DNA of 64,000 nt from Bryobacteraceae bacterium (lineage in GTDB: Bacteria > Acidobacteriota > Terriglobia > Bryobacterales > Bryobacteraceae), in NCBI GenBank assembly GCA_030041495.1, contig JASHNT010000092.1, positions 45,679 to 109,678 of the forward strand. The letters run 5' to 3'. The translations under genes were made by a program, and so were the position numbers. The first letter of the stretch is position 1, and each line of letters starts with the position of its first letter. The notes beneath the pieces are model-generated. The model was not told the origin of the DNA. It did no database searches and saw only the letters and a program-made list of their open reading frames with translations. This document shows, one piece after another, positions 29,308-39,091 of the stretch.

Positions 29308-32300
29308 TCATTTGACGTAGATAGTCGTGATCGCGCTGTTGCTGATGATGACTTGCTGGTCGGCTCCCGGGTTGGTGTCAGTGCCGGTGCCAAGGTAATT
29401 GCTCGCGTAACCATTCATGGTGACCACGACGCTTGCCGCGCCCGGCGGCGTACTTTGGGGCACGATCGCGTTCACTTGCCAGACACCGGGGAACTGCGAG
29501 GACATGCCCGAACCGACGACCGTCGCCACTTGGCCCCCAACAAAGACGGTGGGGTTGATGGGAGTAGGGACGCCTTGCCCGGGCGCCGCACCGTCGGCTG
29601 GTAAACCGGGAACATTCCCCGCGCCGGTCAACCACAAATCGATGATGTCGCCCCGTGAAACCTGATTGCTCGCGCTATTGATGCCGTAGGGGTTGCCCTT
29701 GGAATCGTAGTTCAGCGCAGCCGCCGGCCCCGCGCCGCTGGCGTTCATGGTGTAAATCCCGGGCGAGGATTGTTGCATGGCGAGCTGGGCCGCCGCATAG
29801 ATTTGGCCGGTCGCCGGATCGGCGATCACGAAGTCAGCCTGTCCGGAGCTAGGCGCTTCATTGGGAATCTCGATGATGACGTCTCCGTCATTGACACTGG
29901 CGGTGTCGACGCGCATAATCGGCGCGGGAATTCCGGCCACCGTAACCTGGAGCGTGGTGCTGCCTTGCGTGTAGGTCGTGGGCCAGGGGAGCGCCATGTT
30001 GGCGACAGCCGATCCAGAGTAACTGGGCGTGAAGTTGAAGTTCGAGCCCCACAGATGTAATTCCGCCAACATTGTGGGCGTCGGGCCGGCGGTCGTGCCC
30101 GAGCCAAGACCCGCCGTGTAATTGGCGGTGTTGCGATAGAACAACTCGTCATAGTAGAAAGTGACGCGGTTGGAATTATCCGCAACAACCACATCGTCAA
30201 AGGGATCGAGGGCTACGGCCAGAGTAGCCACGCCAGCGTTGTTTTGGGTTGCAAAAGCTTGCAAGGTCTGGATCCCGGAAGCTGTTTCTTGAAAATTGGA
30301 AATCTCAGGTATCTGAATCACCCCGTTCCCGACTGCGAGCCAACCTAACCCGGTCGCGAAACTGACAGCGATCGCCTCCGGTTGGCCGTCCACGTTGGTG
30401 GAGGCCACGGCGGCGGGATTGTTCCCAACCGGTTTGTTGAACACCAACAGGCGGTCGTTGCTGAAGTCGCACACATACAGCCGGTCCGAACTATCGACCG
30501 CCAGATGCCGGGGACTGCTGAGCTGGCTGCTGCTATTGCCGCTTCCGGATTGCGAAAAACCAGTCTGCCCGATCACGTAGGCAGCCGCCTGGCCGCTCGA
30601 AAACCCTCCGCCCGTTGGCGCAAAAACCAAAATGCGATTCGCCAACGGATCCGATACAGCCAGACTGCCGTTGGAGAATTGCGTGAGCCCAAACGGAGTT
30701 TCCATTAGAAACTGGGTAACTCCGGGGACGTAACTGGTGAGGCTGTTTTGCCCCAACACCAGATTGGCGGTCTGCTGTCCGGTCTGCGCGAACGGCGCGG
30801 GGAACCGGACCACCCGGGAGTTTCCCGAATCCGCCACCCAAAGATTCCCTTGGCTATCGACCGCCAAGCCCACCGGATGGTTCAATCCGGTGGCGCTGGG
30901 CTGGCTCGCGGCGTTGTTCGGGTAGTTGACCATGTTGTCCTGCAAATCTCCCTGAGCCTGGCCGATGACGATGTCGGCGGTCTGGGTGAGCATGGCGGTG
31001 GGATCGACGCCCACGTGGAGCGCGTTCTTGAACCCGAGCACGCGATTATTCTCGGTGTCGGCAATATACAGGTAGGGAGGGTTGGAGCAGGTGACGTTAG
31101 GAGCGGTGCCGGTGCAGGACGAAGTATCGAAGGCGATGCCGCCTCCGCCGGCGAACCACAGCTCGCGGCCTTCCAACAGATTGACCGCGCCATGGCCGAA
31201 GTCCTTCTGGCCCAGCACGCGCGAAGCCGAAGTGAAGGACGCGCCGGTTTGCGGCGTGAATGCGATCACCCGGTTGTTGACCTGATCGACGATCCACATC
31301 TCTCCGTTATCGGGCCGGATCGCTCCGGCGACCGGATTGGAGAACGATTGATTGGTGGGAGCATTCAGGCCCTGGTTCGGCTGGCCGAGCGAATATCCGT
31401 TCTGCCCGATCACCGCCGTCTGTTGCGGAGAGTTGGCATTGGAAGGTATTGTGATCGAAGTGTATTCGACGACCCGGTTTTGCGGCGAATCACACACGAA
31501 GACGGAGACGCTGCCGTTGGCGCTCATCGTGAAAATGCCCTGGGGCGATGCCGTGATACTGGTTCCGGAAATCGCGCCCAGGGTCGATTGGGTCGGGTAA
31601 GTGACGGTTTGTCCCTGGGCCGGGGTTGGCGCAACCCCGAGCACCGTCGATGCGCTTGTGCCCAGGGAGGGATTCGGGAATACCAAGGCCCTTCCGGTCG
31701 AGTCCGTCACATATACGGTGCCGCTGTTATCGACGGCGACTGTGGTGGGAGCTTGGAGGGCGGTCTTGGTCAACTGGTTGAAGCCGCTGGGAAGTTGGTT
31801 GCTGGTGAAGTTGCTTTGTCCCAGAGCGACGGTGGCGGCAATGGAGCTATTGCTGGGATTGAGACTCGAGGCCGGGTACATGAGCACGCGGTTGTTGCCG
31901 GGATCGGCGGCCCATAGGTTCCCGGCCGAATCGAAGGCGAGCCCAGCCGGAAGGAGTGCGCCTGACGAGTTTGAAATGGCCAGGGCCAGCGTTGTGGCGC
32001 TCGGGGTTGATTGGCCCTGGTTGACCTGGCCGCCCGAAGCGACGCCCTTCTGGCCGATCACCAGGTCCACAACCTGGTTGCCTGGCTGCTGCTGATACGG
32101 CGTCTCATAGCGCAGGATCCGATTATTGCGGGAGTCGGAGACGTACACGTTACCGGCCGCGTCCACGGCTACGCCGGTCGGCCCGTAGAGACCGATATTG
32201 TCGGCTGATCCCGGGCCCCATGCAAGAGTCGCCGTGAAATCCAGCCCACCGGTGGTCCCGGAAGGCTGTTGGCCGAGCACCATATCCGCCATATTTCCCG

Positions 32301-32583
32301 CAGTCAGATTGTTCGCATTGCTCCATCCCAGCACTCGATTATTGCCTGTGTCAGCCACATAGACCCTGGGCGGGTTGACGCTGGTGTCGAAGGCGATGGC
32401 GCTGGGATTGTATAGCTCCTCCCCAACCACCAGATTGGGGGCGGTGGAGTTCAATGTCGGCGTGATCAGAGTGGGCTGGCCGAATTCGCGCACCGGCACC
32501 GGGTTGGTGCAAGGCCCGCATTGCAGTTGTTGCGCCAGCGCAGGCGCCGCGATCACGAGCATCGTGTAGATGATTTTCTTCAT
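29308..32583 (-). CDS. large secreted NHL-repeat protein with TIGR03437-type C-terminal domain
   Basis: The start ATG 32583 gives the signal peptide MKKIIYTMLVIAAPALAQ; the upstream 26 codons are not conserved-looking. The following ~800 residues are tandem NHL-like units, recognised by repeated VAVDAAGNVYVSDSRNNRIL-type phrases (DSAGNLWAADPGNNRVLMY, DSQGNLWVADSGNSRVVRF, YIADTENNRVLGF), each a blade of one or more beta-propellers. The last ~220 residues (NSASNQVSRGDIIDLWLTGAG, FVGGQVATVVGSG, FPGVWQVNAIVP) form the TIGR03437/IPT-like C-terminal domain. About 1091 residues. Probably a cell-surface or secreted binding protein; ligand unknown. Confidence 0.88.
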   Translation of the reverse strand: MKKIIYTMLVIAAPALAQQLQCGPCTNPVPVREFGQPTLITPTLNSTAPNLVVGEELYNPSAIAFDTSVNPPRVYVADTGNNRVLGWSNANNLTAGNMADMVLGQQPSGTTGGLDFTATLAWGPGSADNIGLYGPTGVAVDAAGNVYVSDSRNNRILRYETPYQQQPGNQVVDLVIGQKGVASGGQVNQGQSTPSATTLALAISNSSGALLPAGLAFDSAGNLWAADPGNNRVLMYPASSLNPSNSSIAATVALGQSNFTSNQLPSGFNQLTKTALQAPTTVAVDNSGTVYVTDSTGRALVFPNPSLGTSASTVLGVAPTPAQGQTVTYPTQSTLGAISGTSITASPQGIFTMSANGSVSVFVCDSPQNRVVEYTSITIPSNANSPQQTAVIGQNGYSLGQPNQGLNAPTNQSFSNPVAGAIRPDNGEMWIVDQVNNRVIAFTPQTGASFTSASRVLGQKDFGHGAVNLLEGRELWFAGGGGIAFDTSSCTGTAPNVTCSNPPYLYIADTENNRVLGFKNALHVGVDPTAMLTQTADIVIGQAQGDLQDNMVNYPNNAASQPSATGLNHPVGLAVDSQGNLWVADSGNSRVVRFPAPFAQTGQQTANLVLGQNSLTSYVPGVTQFLMETPFGLTQFSNGSLAVSDPLANRILVFAPTGGGFSSGQAAAYVIGQTGFSQSGSGNSSSQLSSPRHLAVDSSDRLYVCDFSNDRLLVFNKPVGNNPAAVASTNVDGQPEAIAVSFATGLGWLAVGNGVIQIPEISNFQETASGIQTLQAFATQNNAGVATLAVALDPFDDVVVADNSNRVTFYYDELFYRNTANYTAGLGSGTTAGPTPTMLAELHLWGSNFNFTPSYSGSAVANMALPWPTTYTQGSTTLQVTVAGIPAPIMRVDTASVNDGDVIIEIPNEAPSSGQADFVIADPATGQIYAAAQLAMQQSSPGIYTMNASGAGPAAALNYDSKGNPYGINSASNQVSRGDIIDLWLTGAGNVPGLPADGAAPGQGVPTPINPTVFVGGQVATVVGSGMSSQFPGVWQVNAIVPQSTPPGAASVVVTMNGYASNYLGTGTDTNPGADQQVIISNSAITTIYVK

Positions 32584-32705
32584 TTTGAGTAAAGAAGCCT
32601 CTCCGAACGGCGCGCGGGAACCGTTTTTCTTGAAGATAGCACAGGGGCTGAATCGTTCCATGTATATTTAGCACCGTCCCGCGGTGCCGCCTTCGGTACG
32701 AAGGG

Positions 32706-33434
32706 CTACCGTGGCTTGGATGCAGGCTGGCCTAGCAGCGGCTTTACGGCGCGGAGCACGGTTTCCGAGACGATTAGCGCGCCCTCCGCGGTAGGGTGAA
32801 TGCCGTCGCGTTGCAGGTAATGTAAATCCGGCGTGATGATATCGGCCAAAAGGAAGGGAATAAACGTGAGATGGTACTGAGACGCCAAATCCTTATAAAT
32901 TTTTTGAAACCCCTGAATGTAATCCGGCCCGTAGTTAGGCGGCAAGGTCATGCCGGCCAGCACCACTTTGGCTCCGCCACGCTGGAAGGTTTGGATCATG
33001 GTCTCCAGATTCTGGCGTGTCACTTTCAAGGGAAGGCCGCGCAGGCCGTCATTTCCGCCGAGCTCCAGCAGCACAATCGCCGGCTTTAGCAAAGTCGCGG
33101 AATCCATGCGCGACACTCCGCCCTCGGTGGTGTCGCCGCTGATGCCCAGGTTCAACACGCGCCACGCATAGCCCTGCGCATCAAGTTTGCGTTGCAGATC
33201 GTCAGGATAACTCTGGCCGGGTTCGAGACCGTAGCCGGCGCTCAAACTGTCGCCGAAGACCGCCAGGACTTTGCGGGCGTCTGGTTCGGAACTCGCGGGA
33301 GCGGCCGACGCTGAAGCGGCCGGTGGCGCGGATTCGGTTTCGCGAGGCTCAGGCTTGGGTTTGCTCGAGCACCCGAACAAACCGGCCAGAAGCAACGTAT
33401 AACCAATGAGCCTCGCTGAACAATCAGGCCTCAC
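32706..33434 (-). CDS. TesA-like SGNH arylesterase/thioesterase lipoprotein
   Basis: SGNH hydrolase blocks are all visible: FGDSLSAGYG (nucleophile Ser), LNLGISGDTTEGG (Gly), LELGGNDGLRG (Asn) and DGIHPTAEG (Asp and His). I choose GTG 33434, which starts a lipoprotein signal with lipobox LFGC; the longer frame from 33512 would overlap the divergent ATPase gene. After the Cys there is a Pro/Glu/Ala-rich linker. It hydrolyses ester or thioester bonds in the cell envelope. It is divergent from the ABC transporter genes, as E. coli tesA is from ybbA-ybbP. About 242 residues. Confidence 0.88.
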   Translation of the reverse strand: MRPDCSARLIGYTLLLAGLFGCSSKPKPEPRETESAPPAASASAAPASSEPDARKVLAVFGDSLSAGYGLEPGQSYPDDLQRKLDAQGYAWRVLNLGISGDTTEGGVSRMDSATLLKPAIVLLELGGNDGLRGLPLKVTRQNLETMIQTFQRGGAKVVLAGMTLPPNYGPDYIQGFQKIYKDLASQYHLTFIPFLLADIITPDLHYLQRDGIHPTAEGALIVSETVLRAVKPLLGQPASKPR

Positions 33435-33458
33435 TGACAACCAGCATAATAAAAACAG

Positions 33459-34184
33459 ATGGCGATCCTCGAAGCGCGCAACCTCACCAAGACAATCGAT
33501 ACCGGAACTCATCGCGTGGAGATCCTCAAGGGCATCGACCTGGAAGTCCCGGCAGGACAGTTTGTGGCGATCATGGGAGCGTCAGGCAGCGGCAAGAGCA
33601 CTCTGCTCGGGTTGCTGGCCGGACTCGACACCGCGACCGAAGGCCGCGTCGTGCTGGACGGCGCGGACATCACCGGTTTGAAAGAAGACGAGCTGGCGGT
33701 GGTTCGCGGGCGCAAGATCGGCTTCGTGTTCCAGAGCTATCAATTGATCCCGACCCTGACGGCCGAAGAGAACGTGCTGCTGCCGCATGAACTGCTGGGC
33801 GGCGATGTGAAATCCGGCACGGCGCGCGCTCGCGAGCTGCTGGAGCGCGTCGGTCTGGCGGACCGGACGGAACACTATCCGATTCAGCTTTCCGGAGGCG
33901 AGCAACAACGCGTCGCGCTGGCTCGCGCCTTCATGGTGAAGCCGCCCATCCTGATGGCCGATGAGCCCACGGGCAATCTGGACAGCGTCAACGGGCAGCA
34001 CGTGCTGCAATTGCTGCTCGAATTGAACCAGCGCGAGCGGACGACTCTCATTCTAGTGACGCACGATCAGGCGCTCGCCGCTCGCGCGGACCGGGTGGTG
34101 ACGTTGAAGGACGGCAGAATCGTTGCGGATCAGACTCGCGAGCCGGCGGGAGCGGCGCGGGAATCGGGAGCAGCTCGGCAATGA
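33459..34184 (+). CDS. ABC transporter ATP-binding protein (YbbA/LolD-like)
   Basis: ATPase of the MacB/LolD group: Walker [11 protein letters not shown]-loop [17 protein letters not shown], signature [14 protein letters not shown], Walker [13 protein letters not shown] and H-loop ILVTHDQ. Length 241. It overlaps the permease gene by four bases, so the pair forms one transporter. This group works on lipid-linked or hydrophobic substrates or lipoproteins at the inner membrane and does not have a solute import function. Only 24 bases separate it from the divergent esterase. Confidence 0.93.
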   Translation: MAILEARNLTKTIDTGTHRVEILKGIDLEVPAGQFVAIMGASGSGKSTLLGLLAGLDTATEGRVVLDGADITGLKEDELAVVRGRKIGFVFQSYQLIPTLTAEENVLLPHELLGGDVKSGTARARELLERVGLADRTEHYPIQLSGGEQQRVALARAFMVKPPILMADEPTGNLDSVNGQHVLQLLLELNQRERTTLILVTHDQALAARADRVVTLKDGRIVADQTREPAGAARESGAARQ

Positions 34185-36742
34185 ATCTTTCGCTCCGGAC
34201 CGCGGCGCGCATCGCCTGGCGCGAGACTCGCTCTTCGATGGTCAAGTTTACATTCGTGGTGTTGGGCGTGGCCGCGGGTGTGGGCGCCCTGAGCGGCGTG
34301 CGCGGCTTCAGCCAGAGCTTCGAAGGCATGCTGACGAGCGAAGCCCGTACGGTGATGGCCGCGGACTTGACGGCCCGGCAGTTCGTGCTGCCCGATCCGG
34401 AGCAAACCGCGCAGCTCGACGCTTTGGCCGCCCGCGGCGTCGAGCGCACGCTGATCACCGAAACAGTCACGATGGCTTCCGCCGTGAACCCTCCACCCGA
34501 GGCCACACCGGTGCTGATCTCGATCAAAGCCGTGGACCCCGCTCGCTACCCCTACTACGGCGTCGTGAAATTGCAGCCGCCGATGCCGCTCCAGCAAGCG
34601 TTGAAGCCCGACTCCGTGATCGCCGGCGAGGATCTCCTGATTCGCGTCGGCGTAAAAGTCGGCGAAAAGATCCGCGTCGGCGGGCAGGATTTCACCGTCG
34701 CTGCGACGATGCTTTCGGAGCCGGACCGTTTATCGGGAACTTTGAATATCGGCCTGCGCATGATGATGTCGCGCGAGGCTCTGGACCGCACCGGGTTGAT
34801 GCAAATCGGGAGCCGTTCCGCGCAGCGCTTCCTGTTCAAACTGGACCCCGGGGCGCCCCCAGTGAAAGAAGTTCGCGCGGAGATCAAGGACGCTTTGCCG
34901 GAATCGACGGTGGCGGATTTCACGCAGTCGCATCCGATCATCACGGCGGGGCTCAATCGCGCCACCGTGTTCCTGAGCCTGGTGAGCTTGATCGCGCTGA
35001 TTGTGGGCGCGATCGGCGTGGGCATGGCGATGCACGCGCACCTGCAACAGAAGATGGACAACATCGCGGTAATGAAATCGCTGGGCGCGACCTCGCGCGA
35101 GATCATCCGCATCTTCACGATTCAGACCCTGATACTGGGTTTGGCGGGAGGTTTGGGAGGCGTGCTGGTGGGCCGGGGCGTCGAGCAAGTCTTCCCCATG
35201 TTGATCAATAAGCTGTTCGCGATTAGCGCTCCGGTGACCTGGCATGTCGCGGCCGCGGTGCAGGGCATCATTGCGGGGATCCTCACCACTCTGCTGTTCA
35301 CCGTGCCTCCTCTGCTGGCGATTCGCGGCATTCGTCCCGCCCTGATTCTTCGCCGCGATATGCCGGATGCGAGGCCTCCCTGGACCAAGCGCATCGGCGA
35401 GACCAAAGCGGCACTCGCCGCGGGCGCATTGATTCTGGCGGGGATCGGGCTTCTGGCCGCGTGGCTCTCCGATTCGACGCGCGTCGGCGGATATTTCGCG
35501 GGAGCTCTGTCGGTGAGCCTGTCGGTACTGGCCGTTGTGGCGGCGATGCTGCTGCGCGGGGTGCGCCTCTTCGTGCGCCAGTCGCCGTGGAAGATTCCCG
35601 CGCTGGCGCGGCAGGGCTTCGCGAATTTGTACCGGCAAGGGAATCAGGCGCAGGCAATTTTAGTCGCGCTGGGACTGGGAGTGATGTTCACTCTCACCGT
35701 GTACCTGGTGCAGAACTCGCTGGTGAAGGAGATTATCGCGACCGCCCCGCCGGAGATGCCGAACGTGTTCCTGATCGGCGTTACCGATGCGCAGACCGCT
35801 CCGCTGAAGGAGTTGATCGCCGCGCAGCCCGGTGTGCTCGGGCCGCCGGCCCTGGGACCGGCTGTCGCCGCGCGATTGGTGGGCATCGACGGCGTCCCGG
35901 TGACTGAGCATCAGCTCGGCGACGGGATTCGGCGGCGCTTCACCAACACCCGCTCGGTGACTTGGGAAGCCGAACAGCCGTCTGACGTCACGGTGCTCGA
36001 AGGCGCGTGGTGGAGCAAGGGAACCAAGGAGCCGGTGGTTTCGATCGAGGAAGAAGCCGCGAGAACGCTGGAAATCGAGGTCGGCGCAAAGCTGGAGCTG
36101 GAATCGAACGGCCGCCCGATTCACGCTCGCGTTGTGGCGATTCATCGCGTGGACGCGATGCGCTCGACGCCCTCGGCCGAGTTCGTGTTCAATCCCGAGG
36201 CCTTGGCTGGATTGCCGGAGGTCTATTACGGCGGCGTGCGGATGCAGCCGTCGGCTGTGGGCGGATTGCAACGCGCCGTCTTCGCAAAGTTCCCGACCAT
36301 CACCGTAGTGAACATCGCCGACGCGCTGTCCATCGCGCAGCAGGTGGTGGATCAGATTGCGCTGGTCATCCGCTTCCTTTCCGGTTTTGCGATTCTTGCC
36401 GGCGCGATTATTCTGGCCGCGAGCGTGGCCGGCACCCGTTTCCGCCGCGTGCGGGAAGTAGTGATCCTGAAGACTCTCGGCGCGACACGGCGGCACGTGC
36501 GGCGCGTGTTCTCGATCGAATTCACCGCCCTGGGAGGCGTCGCGGGATTACTGGGCGCTCTGCTCGCGACCGCCTTTTCAGACCTGGTGCTGAAGCGGCT
36601 GCTGGGCGCAAAGTTCGAGATCGACCCTGTGGCCGCCGGCATAGCGATTCTGGGCACCGCGGTGCTCGCGAATCTTTCCGGCTGGCTGGCAAGTTTCCGG
36701 ATTCTGCAACAAAAACCCCTCGAAATCCTTCGAGAAGAATGA
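34181..36742 (+). CDS. ABC transporter permease (YbbP/FtsX-MacB superfamily)
   Basis: Large permease of 853 residues with two FtsX-type domains. An N-terminal helix (TFVVLGVAAGVGALSGV) is followed by an extracytoplasmic domain, then three helices around SLVSLIALIVGAIGVGMAMHAHLQQKMDNIAVMKSLGA, a fourth pair near 430-480, a second periplasmic domain, and a C-terminal FtsX block (REVVILKTLGATRRHVRRVF). The two MKSLGAT and LKTLGAT motifs are the coupling elements that contact the ATPase. Homologues in E. coli (YbbP) are paired with TesA; the substrate is not known. Confidence 0.9.
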   Translation: MNLSLRTAARIAWRETRSSMVKFTFVVLGVAAGVGALSGVRGFSQSFEGMLTSEARTVMAADLTARQFVLPDPEQTAQLDALAARGVERTLITETVTMASAVNPPPEATPVLISIKAVDPARYPYYGVVKLQPPMPLQQALKPDSVIAGEDLLIRVGVKVGEKIRVGGQDFTVAATMLSEPDRLSGTLNIGLRMMMSREALDRTGLMQIGSRSAQRFLFKLDPGAPPVKEVRAEIKDALPESTVADFTQSHPIITAGLNRATVFLSLVSLIALIVGAIGVGMAMHAHLQQKMDNIAVMKSLGATSREIIRIFTIQTLILGLAGGLGGVLVGRGVEQVFPMLINKLFAISAPVTWHVAAAVQGIIAGILTTLLFTVPPLLAIRGIRPALILRRDMPDARPPWTKRIGETKAALAAGALILAGIGLLAAWLSDSTRVGGYFAGALSVSLSVLAVVAAMLLRGVRLFVRQSPWKIPALARQGFANLYRQGNQAQAILVALGLGVMFTLTVYLVQNSLVKEIIATAPPEMPNVFLIGVTDAQTAPLKELIAAQPGVLGPPALGPAVAARLVGIDGVPVTEHQLGDGIRRRFTNTRSVTWEAEQPSDVTVLEGAWWSKGTKEPVVSIEEEAARTLEIEVGAKLELESNGRPIHARVVAIHRVDAMRSTPSAEFVFNPEALAGLPEVYYGGVRMQPSAVGGLQRAVFAKFPTITVVNIADALSIAQQVVDQIALVIRFLSGFAILAGAIILAASVAGTRFRRVREVVILKTLGATRRHVRRVFSIEFTALGGVAGLLGALLATAFSDLVLKRLLGAKFEIDPVAAGIAILGTAVLANLSGWLASFRILQQKPLEILREE

Positions 36743-36797
36743 AGACCCAGGCCGGGTTGCAACGGGTCAGGCTACAATATGGTCCAAAGGGAACCGC

Positions 36798-37769
36798 ATG
36801 CGTTGGCGAGTCACGCTAGGGTTGGCGATTGCGGCGGGCTTGGCCGCTCCGCTGGCTTTTCGCGCCCAGGGCCCCATTGAACCGCGCGTCAAGTCCTCGC
36901 CGGCGCAGCCCCCGCAAACGGCTCCGCAGATCGATGAGAAGGAGGTCCCGCTTCACGCGGAGACCACCCTGGTGCTGGTGCCAGTGGAAGTGAGCGACGA
37001 ATTGAACCGCCCCATCACCGGACTTGACAAGGAGAACTTTCGCGTGTTCGACGACAAGGTCGAACAGAAGATCACCTCCTTTGCAATGGAAGACGATCCG
37101 ATTGCCATCGGGCTGGTGTTCGACGTCAGCAGCAGCATGGGGGGCAACGTGGATTCGACCCGCACCGCAGCCGGCTATTTCTTGCGGTACGCCAATCCGG
37201 GGGACGAATTCTGCCTCGCGATACTGGCGAGTGAAGCGCAACTGGTCGTCCCGCTCACCTCCGATGTGGGCCATGTTCAGAATCAAATCATGTTCAGCAA
37301 AGGCGGCGGATCCACGGCGCTGCTGGATGGAGTCTATCTGGCGCTGAATGAGGTGAAGAAGTCGAAAAAGTTGCGGAAGGCGTTAATCATCGTCTCCGAT
37401 GGCGGCGAGAACAACAGCCGCTACACCGAGGGCGAAGTGATGAACACGATCAAGGAGAGTGACGTGTTGATCTACGCCATCGGCGCGTTTGGCACCGGCG
37501 CAGGCTCCAATTACAACGACCAGGTCTTGCTGCGCGACCTGACCAAGATAAGCGGCGGGCGCCTGTTTCCGTTGCGCGGCCAGCCGCTGCGCGATTTTGC
37601 CGACAAGGTGATTATCGATCTTCGCAACCGCTATGTGCTCGGCTTCCAGCCCACCAACGCGGCCAAGGATGGAAAATATCATCGCCTGGAGGTGAAGCTG
37701 GCGCCTCCGAAAGGGCTGGGCAGACTTTCCGCGCATTGGAAGACCGGCTACTACGCGGCGACCCAGTAA
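36798..37769 (+). CDS. TIGR03436-type VWFA-related secreted protein
   Basis: N-terminal signal (VTLGLAIAAGLAAPLAF) and linker, then LVLVPVEVSDELNRPITGLD and FRVFDDKVEQKI, the family N-terminal domain. The VWA domain has an intact MIDAS motif (VFDVSSSMGGN) and later ALIIVSDGGENNS. It ends with NRYVLGFQPTN and KTGYYA. Length 323. It is the intact counterpart of the MIDAS-less copy at 28161. Secreted, role unknown; VWA domains usually mediate metal-dependent protein contacts. The stop TAA overlaps the start of the next gene (TAATG). Confidence 0.9.
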   Translation: MRWRVTLGLAIAAGLAAPLAFRAQGPIEPRVKSSPAQPPQTAPQIDEKEVPLHAETTLVLVPVEVSDELNRPITGLDKENFRVFDDKVEQKITSFAMEDDPIAIGLVFDVSSSMGGNVDSTRTAAGYFLRYANPGDEFCLAILASEAQLVVPLTSDVGHVQNQIMFSKGGGSTALLDGVYLALNEVKKSKKLRKALIIVSDGGENNSRYTEGEVMNTIKESDVLIYAIGAFGTGAGSNYNDQVLLRDLTKISGGRLFPLRGQPLRDFADKVIIDLRNRYVLGFQPTNAAKDGKYHRLEVKLAPPKGLGRLSAHWKTGYYAATQ

Positions 37770-38569
37770 TGGCCTCGTCCCTGACGCTGCATCATGTGAC
37801 GGCGCTGGCCGGCAACGTGCAACGCAATCTCGATTTTTACCGGGGCATTCCGGGATTCAAGCTGGTCAAGCGGACGGTCAATTTCGACGACCCCGGAAGT
37901 TACCACTTGTATTTTGGCGCGGGGGAAGGCTTACCCGGCACGCTGCTCACGTTTTTTCCGTGGGCGACACCGGCGAATCCCAACGGCCGCCGCGGCGTCC
38001 GCGGAGCGGGTCAGATCGGCGTTGTGACGATGCGCGCGCCAATCGGATCCGATGACCCTCCGGCCGATCCCGACGGCATCTCGATCCAATTCGCGGCAGC
38101 CGAATCGCCGCACCTGGAATCGGTGACGCTATGCGAAGCCGACGCGGCTCCGACCATCGCGTTTCTGCGCGACATTCTGGGGCTGGAGCCGGACGGGCCG
38201 AACCGCTTGAGGCTTGGCGACGGAGCCTGGATCGACGTGCAACATTCACCCGATGCGACGCGCGGGAAAATGGGTGCGGGCATTATCCATCACTTCGCCC
38301 TGCGCGTGGCGGATGAAGATGCTCAGCTCGCCTGGCGCGAGAAACTGATCCGCGCCGGTGTGCGCGTCAGCGCGGTGCGCGACCGGCTGTATTTCCATTC
38401 GATCTATTTCCGCGAGCCGGGAGGAGTGCTGCTGGAGATCGCCACCGACGGCCCGGGATTTCTGATCGACGAACCGCGCGATCGCCTGGGCGCGAGACTG
38501 TGCTTGCCTCCCTGGCTTGAGCCTGCGCGCGAGGGCATCGAACGCCGGCTTTCCCAAATGACACTATGA
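37769..38569 (+). CDS. VOC-superfamily ring-cleaving dioxygenase-like protein
   Basis: ATG 37769 overlaps the upstream stop. Two VOC repeats are present: LHHVTALAGNVQRNLDFYR near the N-terminus and GIIHHFALRVADE in the second half, with EPGGVLLEIATDGPGF supplying the last metal ligand. The His, His, Glu triad fits Mn/Fe-dependent extradiol enzymes of the MhqO/LinE type acting on hydroquinones. Length 266. The substrate is unverified. The DinB gene follows three bases later. Confidence 0.85.
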   Translation: MASSLTLHHVTALAGNVQRNLDFYRGIPGFKLVKRTVNFDDPGSYHLYFGAGEGLPGTLLTFFPWATPANPNGRRGVRGAGQIGVVTMRAPIGSDDPPADPDGISIQFAAAESPHLESVTLCEADAAPTIAFLRDILGLEPDGPNRLRLGDGAWIDVQHSPDATRGKMGAGIIHHFALRVADEDAQLAWREKLIRAGVRVSAVRDRLYFHSIYFREPGGVLLEIATDGPGFLIDEPRDRLGARLCLPPWLEPAREGIERRLSQMTL

Positions 38570-38572
38570 GAC

Positions 38573-39091
38573 ATGACTCCTGAATCCGAGTTCCTCCGTT
38601 TCACTTCCGCGACCCTGGACCAGCTCTGCGGACGCATCGAAGTCTGTGTCGCGAAATTGACGCCGGAGCAGGTGTGGACTCGCGGCGGGGATCAACAAAA
38701 TGCCATCGGCAATCTGCTGCTGCACCTGGCGGGCAACGTGCGCCAGTGGATTTTATCGGGCGTCGGGGGAGCTCCGGATGTGCGCGCCAGGGACGCGGAG
38801 TTCGCCGCGCGGGAGGGAATCGCTCCCGCAGAATTGGTCGCGCGGCTGCGCGAGACCGTGACTCAGGCGATCGAAGTGATTCGCGGCCTTCCAGCCGAGC
38901 GGTTGTTGGATCGAATCACCGTGCAGGGTTACGACGTGACCGCGATGGAGGCGATCTTCCACGTGGTGGAACATTTCTCCGGCCACGCGTTTCAAATTAT
39001 CTTCGCCACCAAGCTGCTGACCAACCAGGACCTCGGATTTTACGCGCACCTGAGCGGGGCGCTGACCAAACCGGCTCAAAACGCAGGGTAG
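38573..39091 (+). CDS. DinB-family protein
   Basis: A 172-residue four-helix protein: NLLLHLAGNVRQWIL supplies one His of the metal triad, and IFHVVEHFSGHAFQIIF the other two. Similar proteins are annotated DUF1572 or DinB and may be thiol-dependent enzymes such as bacillithiol transferases; the substrate is not known. It follows the ring-cleaving dioxygenase-like gene by three bases, so the two may act in the same pathway, for example detoxification of quinones. Its last 16 bases overlap the convergent membrane protein gene. Confidence 0.83.
   Translation: MTPESEFLRFTSATLDQLCGRIEVCVAKLTPEQVWTRGGDQQNAIGNLLLHLAGNVRQWILSGVGGAPDVRARDAEFAAREGIAPAELVARLRETVTQAIEVIRGLPAERLLDRITVQGYDVTAMEAIFHVVEHFSGHAFQIIFATKLLTNQDLGFYAHLSGALTKPAQNAG

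Noticed and set aside
30748..31917. Plus-strand open frame of 389 codons
   Set aside because: Antisense to the NHL-repeat gene; the Gly/Asp/His-rich composition is the mirror of propeller repeats.
29308..32583. Regular DNA repeats in the NHL gene as a CRISPR-like array
   Set aside because: The periodicity is at protein level, with variable DNA units and no constant spacers; no cas genes are present in the window.
34123..35211. Plus-strand open frame of 362 codons rich in Arg
   Set aside because: Out-of-frame shadow of the ABC permease gene.
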